Source: Rubellimicrobium arenae
GTDB taxonomy: Bacteria > Pseudomonadota > Alphaproteobacteria > Rhodobacterales > Rhodobacteraceae
Direction of reading: 5' to 3'
Length of the DNA stretch: 64,000 nt
NCBI RefSeq assembly: GCF_017916295.1
Contig: NZ_JAFMSS010000004.1
Coordinates: 62,001-126,000, forward strand
In this document: positions 25,544 to 35,141 of the stretch, piece after piece
Layout of the letters: each line of letters starts with the position of its first letter
Position numbering within the stretch: the first letter of the stretch is position 1
Made by a program: the position numbers and the translations under genes
The notes under the pieces: model-generated
Database searches by the model: none
What the model was told of the DNA's origin: nothing
The model's input: only the letters and a program-made list of their open reading frames with translations

Positions 25544-27081
25544 CGGCGCAGCGCCCCGCGCAGGTCCGATCCCCGGATCGCGCCCAGTGCGACGGCCGCG
25601 CCGAAGTAGGTGACGATGCCCAGCCCGCAGACCAGCGCGAGCGCGAGGTAGCGCACCCCCGGCGCGTGAAGCGGCCCGTCGAGCAGGTGCGCCGCCCCCC
25701 AAAGCACGACGCCCATCAGCGCCGAGGCCGCGAGGATGCGGGGCAGTCGCCCGCGAAGCCGGTCGTCGATCCGGGCGGCGTCCCCCATGCCCCGCGCCCC
25801 GCGCCAGAGCTGCCAGACCATGGTCCAGCCCGCCACCGTCGTGCCCAGCGCCGCGGCAAGGAACCCCATCACCGGGGCAAGGCCCACCGCGACGGCGGCG
25901 TTCACCACCATGGCCCAGACGGCGTAGTTGAAGGGCCGCCGCGAATCCTCGCGGGCGTAGAACAGCGGCTGGAGCACCTTGTGGAGCGTGAAGGCGGGCA
26001 GGCCCGCGCCATAGATGGCCAGCGTCCAGGCGGTGGCGATCGTGTCCTCGCGGCCGAAGGCGCCCCGCTCGAACAGCACCGAGATCAGCGGATAGGCGAT
26101 CACCACCAGCGCCACGGCGGCCGGGATGGTGAGCGCCAGGCTGATCTCGGTGGCGCGGTTGAAGGCGTTGCGGCCGCCGTCCTCGTCCCCCGCGCGCAGG
26201 CGGCGCGACAGGTCCGGCAGGAGCACCGTCCCGATCGCGATCCCGACGACGCCCAGCGGCAGCTGGTAAAGCCGGTCCGCGTAGGACAGCCAGGCCACCG
26301 CGCCCTCGAAGAAGCTCGCCACCTGGCGCCCGACCAGGAGGTTGATCTGCACCACCCCGCCGGCGAGCATGGCCGGACCCGCGATGCGCGCCAGGCGGCG
26401 GAGGTCGGGCGTCAGGCGCGGCCAGGCCAGCCTGGGCGCATAGCCCACGCGCCGCGCGGCGTCCCAGGTGAAGGCGAGCTGCGCGATCCCGGTGATCGGC
26501 ACCGTCCAGGTGAGCGTGAGGCCCATGTCCCAGCCCAGCCAGTCCCCCAGCAGCATGGCGGCGATGAACATCAGGTTCATCAGCACGGGGACGAGGCTTG
26601 CCTCGGTGAAGTGGCCGAAGGCGTTCAGCACCCCCGACAGCATCGCCACGAGCGAGATGAACAGGATGTAGCAGAAGGAGATCCGCCCATAGAGCACGGC
26701 AAGGGCGAAGCGTTCGTCGCCGGCAAAGCCCGCCGCCATGGCCCAGACCAGCCAGGGCATCAGGATCGAGCCGACCAGCGAGAACACGATGAGCACCGAG
26801 GCCAGGCCGTTGAACGCGTCCCGCGCGAAGCCCCGGGGATCCTCGCCCCCCTCGAGCTTCTTGGCGAAGATCGGCACGAAGGCCATGTTGAAGGCGCCCT
26901 CGGCGAAGAACCTCCGGAACATGTTGGGGAGCGAGAAGGCCACCAGGAAGGCCTCGGCCGCCGGGCCGGTGCCCAGGTAGGCCGCCATCATCACGTCCCG
27001 CGCGAACCCGGCCACGCGGGACAGAAGCGTCCAGGCCCCAACGGTCAGAAAGCCCCTCGCGAGGCGGATCGGTGCGGCCAT
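25540..27081 (-). CDS. murJ: lipid II flippase MurJ
   Basis: MurJ moves lipid-linked peptidoglycan precursor across the inner membrane. The 513-residue protein has about 14 helices. It starts with the family segment RGFLTVGAWTLLSRVAGFARDVMMA, followed by FLVAFSLPNMFRRFFAEGAFNMAFVP (two conserved stretches with the functional arginines). It lies 15 bp after the glnD stop on the same strand. The glnD-murJ order is common in alphaproteobacteria. The stop codon overlaps that of the rhomboid gene. Confidence 0.95.
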   Translation of the reverse strand: MAAPIRLARGFLTVGAWTLLSRVAGFARDVMMAAYLGTGPAAEAFLVAFSLPNMFRRFFAEGAFNMAFVPIFAKKLEGGEDPRGFARDAFNGLASVLIVFSLVGSILMPWLVWAMAAGFAGDERFALAVLYGRISFCYILFISLVAMLSGVLNAFGHFTEASLVPVLMNLMFIAAMLLGDWLGWDMGLTLTWTVPITGIAQLAFTWDAARRVGYAPRLAWPRLTPDLRRLARIAGPAMLAGGVVQINLLVGRQVASFFEGAVAWLSYADRLYQLPLGVVGIAIGTVLLPDLSRRLRAGDEDGGRNAFNRATEISLALTIPAAVALVVIAYPLISVLFERGAFGREDTIATAWTLAIYGAGLPAFTLHKVLQPLFYAREDSRRPFNYAVWAMVVNAAVAVGLAPVMGFLAAALGTTVAGWTMVWQLWRGARGMGDAARIDDRLRGRLPRILAASALMGVVLWGAAHLLDGPLHAPGVRYLALALVCGLGIVTYFGAAVALGAIRGSDLRGALRR

Positions 27082-27096
27082 GTCGTCGAAAACCCC

Positions 27097-29910
27097 TTAG
27101 CCCCGCGCGCGCGCCGCGCCCTGCTCGATCGCCTCGCGCAGCTTCCTCTCAAGGGCGCGTTGCCGGCCCTCGGCGTGGAACTTCAGTCCGAACATGTCCT
27201 TGACATAGAAGGTGTCCACCGCCTGCTCCCCATAGGTCGCGATGACGGCGGAGGCAATGTAGACGTTGTTGGCCGCCAACGTCCTCGTGAGGTCGTAAAG
27301 GAGCCCGGGCCGGTCGCGGGTGTCCACCTCGATGATGGTGTAGATGTCGGACCCGCTGTTGTCGAAGGAGATGCGCGTCGGCACCTCGAAGGCGGCCTCG
27401 CGCTTCTTGAGCCTGTCGCGATCCTTGAGCGCCTCGCGCGCGACGACCTCGCCGCGTAGGGTGCGGCTGATCATCTGGCGCAGCCGGGGCAGGCGGGACT
27501 CCTCGAAGGGCTTCCCTTCGCCGTCCTGGATCCAGAAGATCGCCGTGGCGTAGCCGTCCTTGGACGTGTAGGTCCGGGCGTCGCGGATGTTCGCGCCCAC
27601 CAGGGCCAGCGCCCCCGTCATGCGCGAGAACAGCCCCGGGTGGTCCACCATGGCAAAGGCGGCGCGGGTGGCGTCGCGGCCTTCGTCCGGCTTGATGTCG
27701 ATCCGCAGCTCGTCGTCCTGGATCCCGCGGAGGAGGTGGGCGAAGACGGCGTGGAGGTCCGTGGATAGGCCCAGCCAGTAGGGTCCGTAATGCCGCTGCG
27801 CCTCGGCCTCGATCTCGGCGGGCGACCAGCCGGGCAGCGCGCGGGCGAGGGCGCGCCGCGCCTCCTCCTCGCGCGGGGAGCGGGCCGGAACGGGAACCTC
27901 GGCCGCGCGGGCCAGAAGCTCGGTCTCGGCCGCGGTGTAGAGCGCCCGCAGCAGCATGGCCTTCCAGTTGTTCCAGGTCCCGGGCCCGACGCCCCGGATG
28001 TCGCAGACCGTCAGCACCGTCAGGAGGTCGAGCCGCTCCTTGGAGACGACCCGCGTGATGAAGTCGCGCACCGTGCGCGGTTCCGCGATGTCGCGCTTCT
28101 GGGCCACGTCCGACATGAGCAGGTGGTTCCGCACGAGCCAGACGACCGTCTCGGATTCCCGCGGGGTGAGCCCGAGGCGGGGCGCCACATGGGCCGCGAT
28201 CTCGGCGCCGATGATCGAATGGTCCCCGGCCCGGCCCTTGCCGATGTCGTGGAGCAGCAGCGCCACGTAGAGCACCCGCCGATTCACCCCGGTCTTGAGG
28301 ATCCCCGAGGCCACGGGGAGCTCTTCGACCAGCTCGCCCCGCTCGATCCGGGCGAGGTGGCTGATGCACTGGATGATGTGCTCGTCCACCGTGAAGTGAT
28401 GGTACATGTTGAACTGCATCATCGCCACGATGGGCTCGAACTCGGGGATGAAGGCGGCCAGCACGCCCAGCTCGTTCATCCGGCGCAGCGCCCGTTCGGG
28501 ATTCCCGTGCTTGAGAAGCAGGTCGAGGACGATGGCGTTGGCCCGCGGGTCGGCCCGAAGGCGGTCGTCGATGAGGTGGAGGTTCGCCGACAGCAGCCGC
28601 ATGGCGTCGGGGTGCAGAAGGGTCCCGGTCCGCAGCGCTTCCTCGAAGATCCGCAGGAGGTTGAGCGGGTCCGTCAGGAAGGTGCGGTCGTCCGCGACGG
28701 TCAGGCGGTTCTGCTTGATGGCATAGGGCGGCCGCGCCCGCGGCTTGCGGGTGAAGAGCCGCATCAGCCGCGGCTCGGCCTTGAGATGGCTGGCCTCTAG
28801 CGCCACGAGGAAGATCCGCGTGAGCTCGCCCACGCGGGTGGCGTGGCGGAAGTAGTCCTGCATGAACCGCTCGACGGCGCGGCGGCCGTCACCCCCCTCG
28901 TAGCCCATGCGGCCCGCCACCTCGACCTGCAGGTCGAAGGTGAGTTGGTCCACCGGCCGCCCGGTGATGAGGTGGAGATGGCAGCGCACGGCCCAGAGGA
29001 ACTCCTCGGCGCGGCGGAAGGTCGCGAACTCCTCGGAGGTGAAGACGCCGCGGGCCACCAGCTCGTCGGTGGTCTCGACCCCGTTGACGTACTTGCCGAT
29101 CCAGAAGAGCGAATGGAGGTCCCTGAGGCCCCCCTTGCCTTCCTTGACGTTGGGTTCGACCACGTAGCGCTGGCCGCCCTGCTTGGCGTGGCGCGCGGCC
29201 CGCTCGGCGAGCTTGCCTTCGAGGAACTCCGCCGCCGTGCCGCGCACGAGGTCGCGCCAGAACTTCTCCCGGAGGGCAGCGGTCAGGCTCTCGTCGCCGA
29301 ACAGGTGCCGCGTTTCCAGCAGGGTGGTCCGGATCGTCAGGTCCTCCTTGGCGAGGGCCAGGGCTTCCTTGATCGAGCGCGTCGCGTGGCCGACCTTCAG
29401 CTTGAGGTCCCAGAGGAGATACAGGAGCCCTTCGACCAGCGCCTTCTGCCGTTCGGTGAGGGCCCCCGGCAGGAGGACCAGCAGGTCCACGTCCGACTGG
29501 GGGGCCATCTCGCCCCGCCCGTAGCCGCCCACCGCCAGCAGGGCGATCCGGCTTTCGCCTGGAGGAAGCGGATGCAGCGCGCGCGCGGTCCGGCAGGCCG
29601 AGGTCACGAGGCGATCCGTCAGCCAGGCGATGGCGTGCGTCGTCTCGCGCCCGGCGACCGGGTGGGCCGCGAAGGCGGCTCCGATCGCCTCCATCCCGTG
29701 CCGGCGCGCGTCGCCCAGGAGCCGGACGACCTCCTTCCGGGCGGCCTTGGGGTCGTCGGCAACCATCGCGAGGGCCTGGCCGAGTTCGGCGTCCATCCGG
29801 GCGGCGTCCCAAATGGACGACGCCGGACAGATCAGACTGTCCGGCGCCGGGGCCGCAAGGGAGCCTGTGTCAGGAGCCTGCGCCGGTGAAGCTGCGGGGA
29901 GCGGGGTCAA
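27097..29910 (-). CDS. glnD: PII uridylyltransferase / uridylyl-removing enzyme
   Basis: GlnD senses glutamine and adds or removes UMP on PII proteins, controlling nitrogen metabolism. The 937-residue protein has all domains. The nucleotidyltransferase has GGYGRGEMAPQSDVD near 128-142. The HD domain for UMP removal has LLHDIGKGRAGDHS in the middle. Two C-terminal ACT domains follow (DHPGLFSRMTGALALVGANI and DRPGLLYDLTRTL). The start is uncertain. A TTG at 29910 keeps the family-like LICPASSIWD segment and overlaps the upstream gene by 41 bp; the first ATG, at 29796, would remove it. Confidence 0.94.
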   Translation of the reverse strand: MTPLPAASPAQAPDTGSLAAPAPDSLICPASSIWDAARMDAELGQALAMVADDPKAARKEVVRLLGDARRHGMEAIGAAFAAHPVAGRETTHAIAWLTDRLVTSACRTARALHPLPPGESRIALLAVGGYGRGEMAPQSDVDLLVLLPGALTERQKALVEGLLYLLWDLKLKVGHATRSIKEALALAKEDLTIRTTLLETRHLFGDESLTAALREKFWRDLVRGTAAEFLEGKLAERAARHAKQGGQRYVVEPNVKEGKGGLRDLHSLFWIGKYVNGVETTDELVARGVFTSEEFATFRRAEEFLWAVRCHLHLITGRPVDQLTFDLQVEVAGRMGYEGGDGRRAVERFMQDYFRHATRVGELTRIFLVALEASHLKAEPRLMRLFTRKPRARPPYAIKQNRLTVADDRTFLTDPLNLLRIFEEALRTGTLLHPDAMRLLSANLHLIDDRLRADPRANAIVLDLLLKHGNPERALRRMNELGVLAAFIPEFEPIVAMMQFNMYHHFTVDEHIIQCISHLARIERGELVEELPVASGILKTGVNRRVLYVALLLHDIGKGRAGDHSIIGAEIAAHVAPRLGLTPRESETVVWLVRNHLLMSDVAQKRDIAEPRTVRDFITRVVSKERLDLLTVLTVCDIRGVGPGTWNNWKAMLLRALYTAAETELLARAAEVPVPARSPREEEARRALARALPGWSPAEIEAEAQRHYGPYWLGLSTDLHAVFAHLLRGIQDDELRIDIKPDEGRDATRAAFAMVDHPGLFSRMTGALALVGANIRDARTYTSKDGYATAIFWIQDGEGKPFEESRLPRLRQMISRTLRGEVVAREALKDRDRLKKREAAFEVPTRISFDNSGSDIYTIIEVDTRDRPGLLYDLTRTLAANNVYIASAVIATYGEQAVDTFYVKDMFGLKFHAEGRQRALERKLREAIEQGAARARG

Positions 29911-31060
29911 GGATCACCACTTGATTGTTGCGCACGGTGGCGACCGCGAGGCCGCGCTGGTTGGTGCCGTCGGGCAGAAGGCGGAAGATCCCGGCCGTGC
30001 CCTGGAAGCCCTGGCCCTGCGTCAGCGAGGTGCGCGACAGCGCCTGCGGGCCGCCCTGCCGCACCAGCGCGCCGATGGCGGCAATGCCGTCGTAGGCGAG
30101 CGCCGCGAGCGGGTGGGGCGCCGATCCGTAGGCGGCCTGGTAGCGCGATTCGAAGCCGGCGGTGAGCGTTTCGTCCGGGATGGCGAAGATGCCGCCCTGG
30201 AGGCCGGGCAGCGCCAAAAGCTGTGGCGCGACGTCCCAGCGGGTCAGGCCGATCATCCGGACCGCATCCGGGGACAGCCCGGCCTCGGGCAGGGCGGTGG
30301 CCAGCAGGGGCAGGTCGGCGTTGGCGCCCGCGGTGGTGAAGACGGCCTGCGCACCGCTGGCCTGGGCGGCGGCGGCGATGCGCGGCGCGGCGTCGAGGAT
30401 GCCCTGCTGCGACAGGGAATAGGCCTCGGTCCCGGTCACGGTCGCCCGGTTCGCCCGCGCGGCGGTGGTGATGGCGTCCCGTCCGATGCTGCCGCCCAGG
30501 TCATCGCCATGCGCGATCAGGTAGCGGTTGATCCCGACGGTGTTGCCGTAGCGGATCAGCCGGTCGGCGGTGTTCTGGAAGGTCGGCCCGAGGATGAACA
30601 CGTTCCCGCCCGCGATGGTCGGCGTGTTCGAGAAGGCGAGGACGTTGACCCCGCTCGGCGCGGCGGCGACCCCGACGGCGTTGGCCTCCTCGGCGTAGAC
30701 CGGCCCCAGGATGATGGCCGCGCCCTCGGCGACGGCGGTCTGGGCGACGGCGGCGGCCTGCTGGGGATCGCCGCCGGTGGCGTAGACCCGAAGGTCCACC
30801 TGCACCCCGTTCAGGTCCGCGATGGCGAGCCGGGCGGCGTTCTCTAGGTTCTGGGCCACGAAGTTGTCGGACTCGGTCGGGGACCCCGCCGGAACGAGGA
30901 GCGCGACCGGCACCGGAGCCCCCGCCTGAAGGGCCGGCGCCTCGATCGCGCCGCCGGGCGACGTCACCGCCACCGGGGCGCAGGCGGCTGCGAGAGCGAG
31001 GCCCCCCAGCGCGGCAATCCGTCCAAGCACCTTGCGGCGGCTGAGAACCCTTGCGAACAT
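29870..31060 (-). CDS. LppC-like penicillin-binding protein activator / ABC-receptor-fold lipoprotein
   Basis: A 396-residue periplasmic-binding-protein-fold lipoprotein of the LppC/LpoA type. The N-terminus has a twin-arginine-like SRRKVLGR followed by a hydrophobic stretch ending AAACAPV, a weak lipobox. The mature part has the Peripla_BP_6 pattern: PVALLVPAGSPTESDNFVAQNLENAA, IILGPVYAE and LAFSNTPTIAGGNVFILGP. LpoA stimulates penicillin-binding protein 1A in enterobacteria; in alphaproteobacteria this is inferred. The open frame extends 37 codons upstream without a signal-like sequence. It precedes glnD and murJ and is divergent from rsmI. Confidence 0.87.
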   Translation of the reverse strand: MFARVLSRRKVLGRIAALGGLALAAACAPVAVTSPGGAIEAPALQAGAPVPVALLVPAGSPTESDNFVAQNLENAARLAIADLNGVQVDLRVYATGGDPQQAAAVAQTAVAEGAAIILGPVYAEEANAVGVAAAPSGVNVLAFSNTPTIAGGNVFILGPTFQNTADRLIRYGNTVGINRYLIAHGDDLGGSIGRDAITTAARANRATVTGTEAYSLSQQGILDAAPRIAAAAQASGAQAVFTTAGANADLPLLATALPEAGLSPDAVRMIGLTRWDVAPQLLALPGLQGGIFAIPDETLTAGFESRYQAAYGSAPHPLAALAYDGIAAIGALVRQGGPQALSRTSLTQGQGFQGTAGIFRLLPDGTNQRGLAVATVRNNQVVILDPAPRSFTGAGS

Positions 31061-31149
31061 GCGGAACACTCCCCTGGGTCGATGGCCTTGCGGGACGCGG
31101 CCCGCGCTTTTGGGCCGCATCATAGGCGAGGGGGCAGGGGGGTCCAGCC

Positions 31150-32001
31150 TTGAACGATGCTCGGACGCCACTTTCCGCTGGCCTTTATCTGGCCGCGACG
31201 CCGATCGGCGCGGCGCGGGACATCACGCTCCGGACGCTCGACCTGCTGGGATCGGCCGACATCATCGCCGCCGAGGACACGCGCTCCGCGCGCAAGCTCA
31301 TGGACATCCACGGGGTCGCGCTGAACGGCCGCCGCCTTGTCGCCTGCCACGATCATTCGGGCGAAGGGGTGGTCGACGGCCTCGTGGACGCGATCGCCGG
31401 CGGGGCGTCCGTGGTCTACGTGTCCGAGGCAGGGACCCCTCTCGTGTCCGATCCGGGCTTTACCCTGGCGCGGGCAGCGATCGCGCGCGGCCTGCCGGTG
31501 ACGGCCGCTCCGGGACCATCGGCGCTCCTGGCCGCGCTGGCCGTGGCGGGCCTTCCGGCCGACCGCTTCCTGTTCGTGGGGTTCCTGCCGAACGCCGAAA
31601 CCGCCCGCCGCGCCGCGATCGCCGAACTGGCCGCCGTGCCCGCGACCCTCGTCCTCTACGAATCGCCCAAGCGTCTTCATGGATTGTTAACCGACTTGGC
31701 GGATATCCTGGGGGAGCGCGACGCCGCGGTCTGCCGGGAACTGACCAAGCGCTTCGAAGAGGTGCGGCGCGGTTCGCTGCGGGACCTGGCAACGGCCTTC
31801 GAGGGAGAGGTGAAGGGTGAGATCGTGGTGGTCATCGGCCGGGGCGGGCCGCGCGAAGTGACCGAATCCGACATCCGGGCGCGTCTGGCCGAGGCCATGG
31901 AAACCATGCGGCTCAAGGATGCCGCCACGGCAGTCGCAGGGGCCCTGGGCCTCCCGCGTCAGCAGGTCTACCGGCTGGCGCTGGGACTGAAGGACGAATG
32001 A
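31150..32001 (+). CDS. rsmI: 16S rRNA (cytidine-1402-2'-O)-methyltransferase
   Basis: RsmI methylates the 2'-OH of C1402 in the ribosomal P site. The 283-residue protein has the tetrapyrrole-methylase fold: ATPIGAARDITLRTLDLL near residues 15-32, AAEDTRSARKL, and SEAGTPLVSDPG near 95-106. The C-terminal helix is QQVYRLALGL. The start is a TTG at 31150 with AGGGGGG 7 nt upstream. It overlaps yraN as ATGA. Confidence 0.95.
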   Translation: MNDARTPLSAGLYLAATPIGAARDITLRTLDLLGSADIIAAEDTRSARKLMDIHGVALNGRRLVACHDHSGEGVVDGLVDAIAGGASVVYVSEAGTPLVSDPGFTLARAAIARGLPVTAAPGPSALLAALAVAGLPADRFLFVGFLPNAETARRAAIAELAAVPATLVLYESPKRLHGLLTDLADILGERDAAVCRELTKRFEEVRRGSLRDLATAFEGEVKGEIVVVIGRGGPREVTESDIRARLAEAMETMRLKDAATAVAGALGLPRQQVYRLALGLKDE

Positions 32002-32405
32002 CCCGGCCCACCGAGGGGGTCGCCGATCCCAGGGAGGTCCGGCGTCTCAGAGGCATGGCCGCGAGCCTGAGCGGGGCCGCCGCCGAGGAAAGCGTCGTCC
32101 GCCATTTCGAGGGCCTGGGCTGTCGCGTGGCCGCCCGTCGCTGGCGGAGCCCTTGGGGAGAGGTCGACCTGATCCTCCGCGACGGGACCCGGCTGATCTT
32201 TGTCGAGGTCAAGAAGGCCCGCAGCTTCGACCGGGCGGCGCACCGTCTCGCCCGCCGTCAGATGGACCGCCTCTGCGCCGCCGCCCAGGACTTCGCCGAC
32301 CGCGAGCCGAAGGGGTCCTTGACCGAACTGCGCTTCGACCTCGCGCTCGTGGACGGGATGGGGCGCGTCCGCGTGATCGAGAACGCCTGGGGCGAGGATT
32401 TCTGA
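31998..32405 (+). CDS. YraN family (UPF0102) putative endonuclease
   Basis: A 135-residue protein of the YraN family, which has a PD-(D/E)xK nuclease-like fold and is often next to rsmI. Visible parts are AAAEESVVRHFEGLGC, then GEVDLILRDG and FVEVKKARSF, which supply the Glu, Asp and ExK residues of the fold. It has no demonstrated activity. It overlaps the rsmI stop by 4 bp (ATGA). Confidence 0.9.
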   Translation: MTRPTEGVADPREVRRLRGMAASLSGAAAEESVVRHFEGLGCRVAARRWRSPWGEVDLILRDGTRLIFVEVKKARSFDRAAHRLARRQMDRLCAAAQDFADREPKGSLTELRFDLALVDGMGRVRVIENAWGEDF

Positions 32406-32412
32406 CGGCGCC

Positions 32413-32469
32413 GGCCCGAATCTGCCGGGGTGCGCGCGCGGCCAGCCGCCGGGGCGCGGCAGATGGGCC
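32413..32469 (+). other. long imperfect hairpin in the yraN-gshB gap
   Basis: Outer arms GGCCC / GGGCC and inner arms ATCTGCCG / CGGCAGAT pair with a 3-nt bulge on the left, around a GC-rich 29-nt centre that can fold further. It begins 8 bp after the yraN stop in a 226-bp gap that otherwise shows only the AGGAGGGG ribosome binding site of gshB. It may end the rsmI-yraN transcript or stabilise it. No T tract follows. Confidence 0.35.
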
Positions 32470-32631
32470 AACGCCGTGCGGTCAGGCGTCGGGACGGGAC
32501 CTGCAACCGGGGGGCACGATGGCGCGGGCCCGGCCCCGGGGCTCGGATCGCCATCGCGGACCCGACGGCGCACCTTGCCTTGACCCTCGGGCCTGCGTCA
32601 TGAAGCGGGAGCCATAGCAGGAGGGGATCGT

Positions 32632-33576
32632 ATGGGTCTCAAGGTCGCGTTCCAGATGGACCCGATCGGAGCGGTGAACATCAACGCCGACTCCACCTTC
32701 CGGATCGCGCTCGAAGCGCAGGGGCGGGGGCACGAGCTGTTCTATTACACGCCCGACCGGCTGTCCTATCAGGAGGGCCGTGTCATGGCGCGCGGCTGGC
32801 CGTTGACGGTGCAGCGCGTGCAGGGGGACCACTTCGCCCTGGGGGCCGAGCAGGAGGTCGACCTTGCCACCTTCGACGTGGTCTGGCTCCGGCAGGACCC
32901 GCCCTTCGACATGCACTACATCACCACGACCCACCTTCTGGACATGATCCATCCGCGGACGCTGGTGGTGAACGACCCGACCTGGGTGCGGAACTCACCC
33001 GAGAAGCTGCTGGTGCTGCGGTTCCCGGACCTGACCCCGCCGACGGCCATCGCCCGCGACCTCCAGACCCTGCGCGACTTCCGCGCCCGGCATGGCGACA
33101 TCATCCTCAAGCCGCTTTATGGGAACGGCGGGGCGGGGGTGTTCAAGCTCGGCATGGACGACGGCAACCTCGCCTCGCTCTTCGAGCTGTTCACCGGCTT
33201 CTCGCGCGAGCCGCTGATCGTGCAGAAGTACCTGCCCGACGTGGTCAAGGGCGACAAGCGCGTGATCCTCGTGGATGGGGAGTGCGTGGGCGCGATCAAC
33301 CGTGTGCCCGCCCAGGGGGAGACGCGGTCGAACATGCATGTGGGGGGACGCCCCGAAAAGGTGGCCGTCACCGACCGCGACCGCGAGATCTGCGCCCGCA
33401 TCGGGCCGACGCTGCGCGACAAGGGCCTGATCTTTGTCGGCATCGACGTGATCGGCGACTGGCTGACCGAGATCAACGTGACCTCGCCCACCGGCCTCCA
33501 GGAGCTGGAACGCTTCGACGGCACCAACGCGGCCGGGCTGATCTGGGACGCCGTGGAGCGCCGCCGCGCCGCCTAG
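32632..33576 (+). CDS. gshB: glutathione synthetase
   Basis: GshB joins gamma-glutamylcysteine and glycine using ATP. The 314-residue ATP-grasp enzyme starts MGLKVAFQMDPIGAVNINADST, the family N-terminus. KPLYGNGGAGVF near 160-171 is the ATP-binding glycine loop, and EINVTSPTGLQEL near 281-293 supplies metal ligands. A strong AGGAGGGG precedes the start. Its stop overlaps the stop of the convergent ComM-like gene (CTAG). Confidence 0.96.
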   Translation: MGLKVAFQMDPIGAVNINADSTFRIALEAQGRGHELFYYTPDRLSYQEGRVMARGWPLTVQRVQGDHFALGAEQEVDLATFDVVWLRQDPPFDMHYITTTHLLDMIHPRTLVVNDPTWVRNSPEKLLVLRFPDLTPPTAIARDLQTLRDFRARHGDIILKPLYGNGGAGVFKLGMDDGNLASLFELFTGFSREPLIVQKYLPDVVKGDKRVILVDGECVGAINRVPAQGETRSNMHVGGRPEKVAVTDRDREICARIGPTLRDKGLIFVGIDVIGDWLTEINVTSPTGLQELERFDGTNAAGLIWDAVERRRAA

Positions 33577-35087
33577 ACCTCCTTGGCGAAGGCCAGGCGG
33601 TAGCTCACCGCCTCGGCCACATGGGGGCGGCGCAGGCGGTCCGACCCGTCGAGGTCCGCGATGGTGCGGGCGACCCGCAGCACCCGATGGTAGCCCCGGG
33701 CCGACAGCCCGAACCGCGCCGCCACCTTGCCCAGGAGATCCCGGCCTTCGGCGCAGGGCTCGGCGATCTCCTCCAGCAGGCGGCCCTCGGCGTCGGCATT
33801 GAGCTGGACGGTGTCATGGCCGGCAAAGCGGCGGGCCTGGGTGGCGCGGGCGCCTGCGACGCGCGCGGCGACGTCGCGGGACGATTCGCCCGAAGGGGGC
33901 AGGTCGAGGTCCTGGAACGACACGGGCGGCACCTCGACCCGCAGGTCGAAGCGGTCCATCAAGGGGCCGGAGATGCGGCCCAGGTAATCCTCGCCGCAGG
34001 CCGGAGCCTTGGCGCAGGCGCGCCCCGCATCCGTGAGGTGGCCGCACCGGCACGGGTTCGCCGCCGCCACCAGCATGAAACGGCAGGGATACCGGACATG
34101 GGCGTTGGCGCGGGAGACCGTGACCGCGCCCGTCTCGATGGGCTGGCGCAGCGTTTCGAGCACGGTCCTGGGAAACTCCGGAAACTCGTCCATGAACAGG
34201 ACGCCGTTATGGGCCAAGCTGATCTCGCCCGGCTTGGCGCCCCGCCCGCCCCCCACGATGGCCGCCATGGAAGCGGTGTGATGCGGCTCCCGGAACGGAC
34301 GGCTGCGACGGATGCCACCCTCGGTCAGGAGACCCGCGAGGGAGTGGATCATCGAGGTTTCCAGCGCCTCGACCGGGGACAGCGGAGGCAGGATCCCAGG
34401 CAGGCGGGCCGCCAGCATGGACTTGCCCGACCCGGGCGAGCCCACGAGGATCAGGTGGTGCCGTCCCGCGGCCGCGATCTCCAGGGCGCGCTTGGCCCGT
34501 TCCTGCCCTTTGACGTCGCGCAGGTCGCGCGAGGCGGGCGGATCCACGACCTCGCCGGGCCGGGCGGGGGACAGGGGGGCGGCCCCGGTGTAGTGGCGGA
34601 TGACCTCGGCCAGCGTCCCGGCCCCGATTACCTCCGCCGCGCCGACCCAGGCCGCCTCGGCGCCCGAGGCACGGGGGCAGAGAAGCGTCCGCCCCTCTTC
34701 GGCGGCCGTCATCGCGGCGGGCAGGGCCCCCAGGACCGGAACGAGCGCGCCGCCGAGCGACAGTTCGCCCAGGGCGACCGTCCTGGCCACCTCGTCGCGC
34801 GGGAGGATGTCGAGCGCGGCCAGAAGGGCGAGCGCGATGGGAAGGTCGAAATGCGATCCCTCCTTGGGCAGGTCCGCCGGCGACAGGTTCACGGTGATGC
34901 GCTTGGAGGGGAGCGCGATCGACATCTCGTTCAGGGCGGCGCGCACGCGTTCCCGCGCTTCGGAGACGGCCTTGTCGGGCAGGCCGACGATGGCGAACGC
35001 CGGCAGGCCCGGGGATACGGTGCATTGCACCTCCACGAGGCGGGCGTCCACGCCTTCGAAGGCCACCGTATAGGCCAGCGCGACCAT
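33573..35087 (-). CDS. YifB/ComM-like Mg-chelatase family AAA ATPase
   Basis: A 504-residue protein of the YifB/ComM group. ComM is a hexameric helicase aiding branch migration during natural transformation. The N-terminal Lon-like domain is VEVQCTVSPGLPAFAIVGLPDKAVSEARERV. Walker A is LVGSPGSGKSMLA near 220-232 and Walker B is GVLFMDEFPEFPR. The C-terminal Mg_chelatase_C segment is GYHRVLRVARTIADLDG. Four cysteines in NPCRCGHLTDAGRACAKAPAC may bind zinc, as is common in the family. No competence genes are nearby. Confidence 0.93.
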   Translation of the reverse strand: MVALAYTVAFEGVDARLVEVQCTVSPGLPAFAIVGLPDKAVSEARERVRAALNEMSIALPSKRITVNLSPADLPKEGSHFDLPIALALLAALDILPRDEVARTVALGELSLGGALVPVLGALPAAMTAAEEGRTLLCPRASGAEAAWVGAAEVIGAGTLAEVIRHYTGAAPLSPARPGEVVDPPASRDLRDVKGQERAKRALEIAAAGRHHLILVGSPGSGKSMLAARLPGILPPLSPVEALETSMIHSLAGLLTEGGIRRSRPFREPHHTASMAAIVGGGRGAKPGEISLAHNGVLFMDEFPEFPRTVLETLRQPIETGAVTVSRANAHVRYPCRFMLVAAANPCRCGHLTDAGRACAKAPACGEDYLGRISGPLMDRFDLRVEVPPVSFQDLDLPPSGESSRDVAARVAGARATQARRFAGHDTVQLNADAEGRLLEEIAEPCAEGRDLLGKVAARFGLSARGYHRVLRVARTIADLDGSDRLRRPHVAEAVSYRLAFAKEV

Positions 35088-35141
35088 AATACCCGCTCCC
35101 TGCTCCGCGGGGCAGGATGCGGGAAAATGGTTAACGGAAGG

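Noticed and set aside
24994..27459. An 821-codon open frame on the plus strand
   Set aside because: It lies over the rhomboid gene in another frame and antisense to murJ; composition is typical of frame noise.
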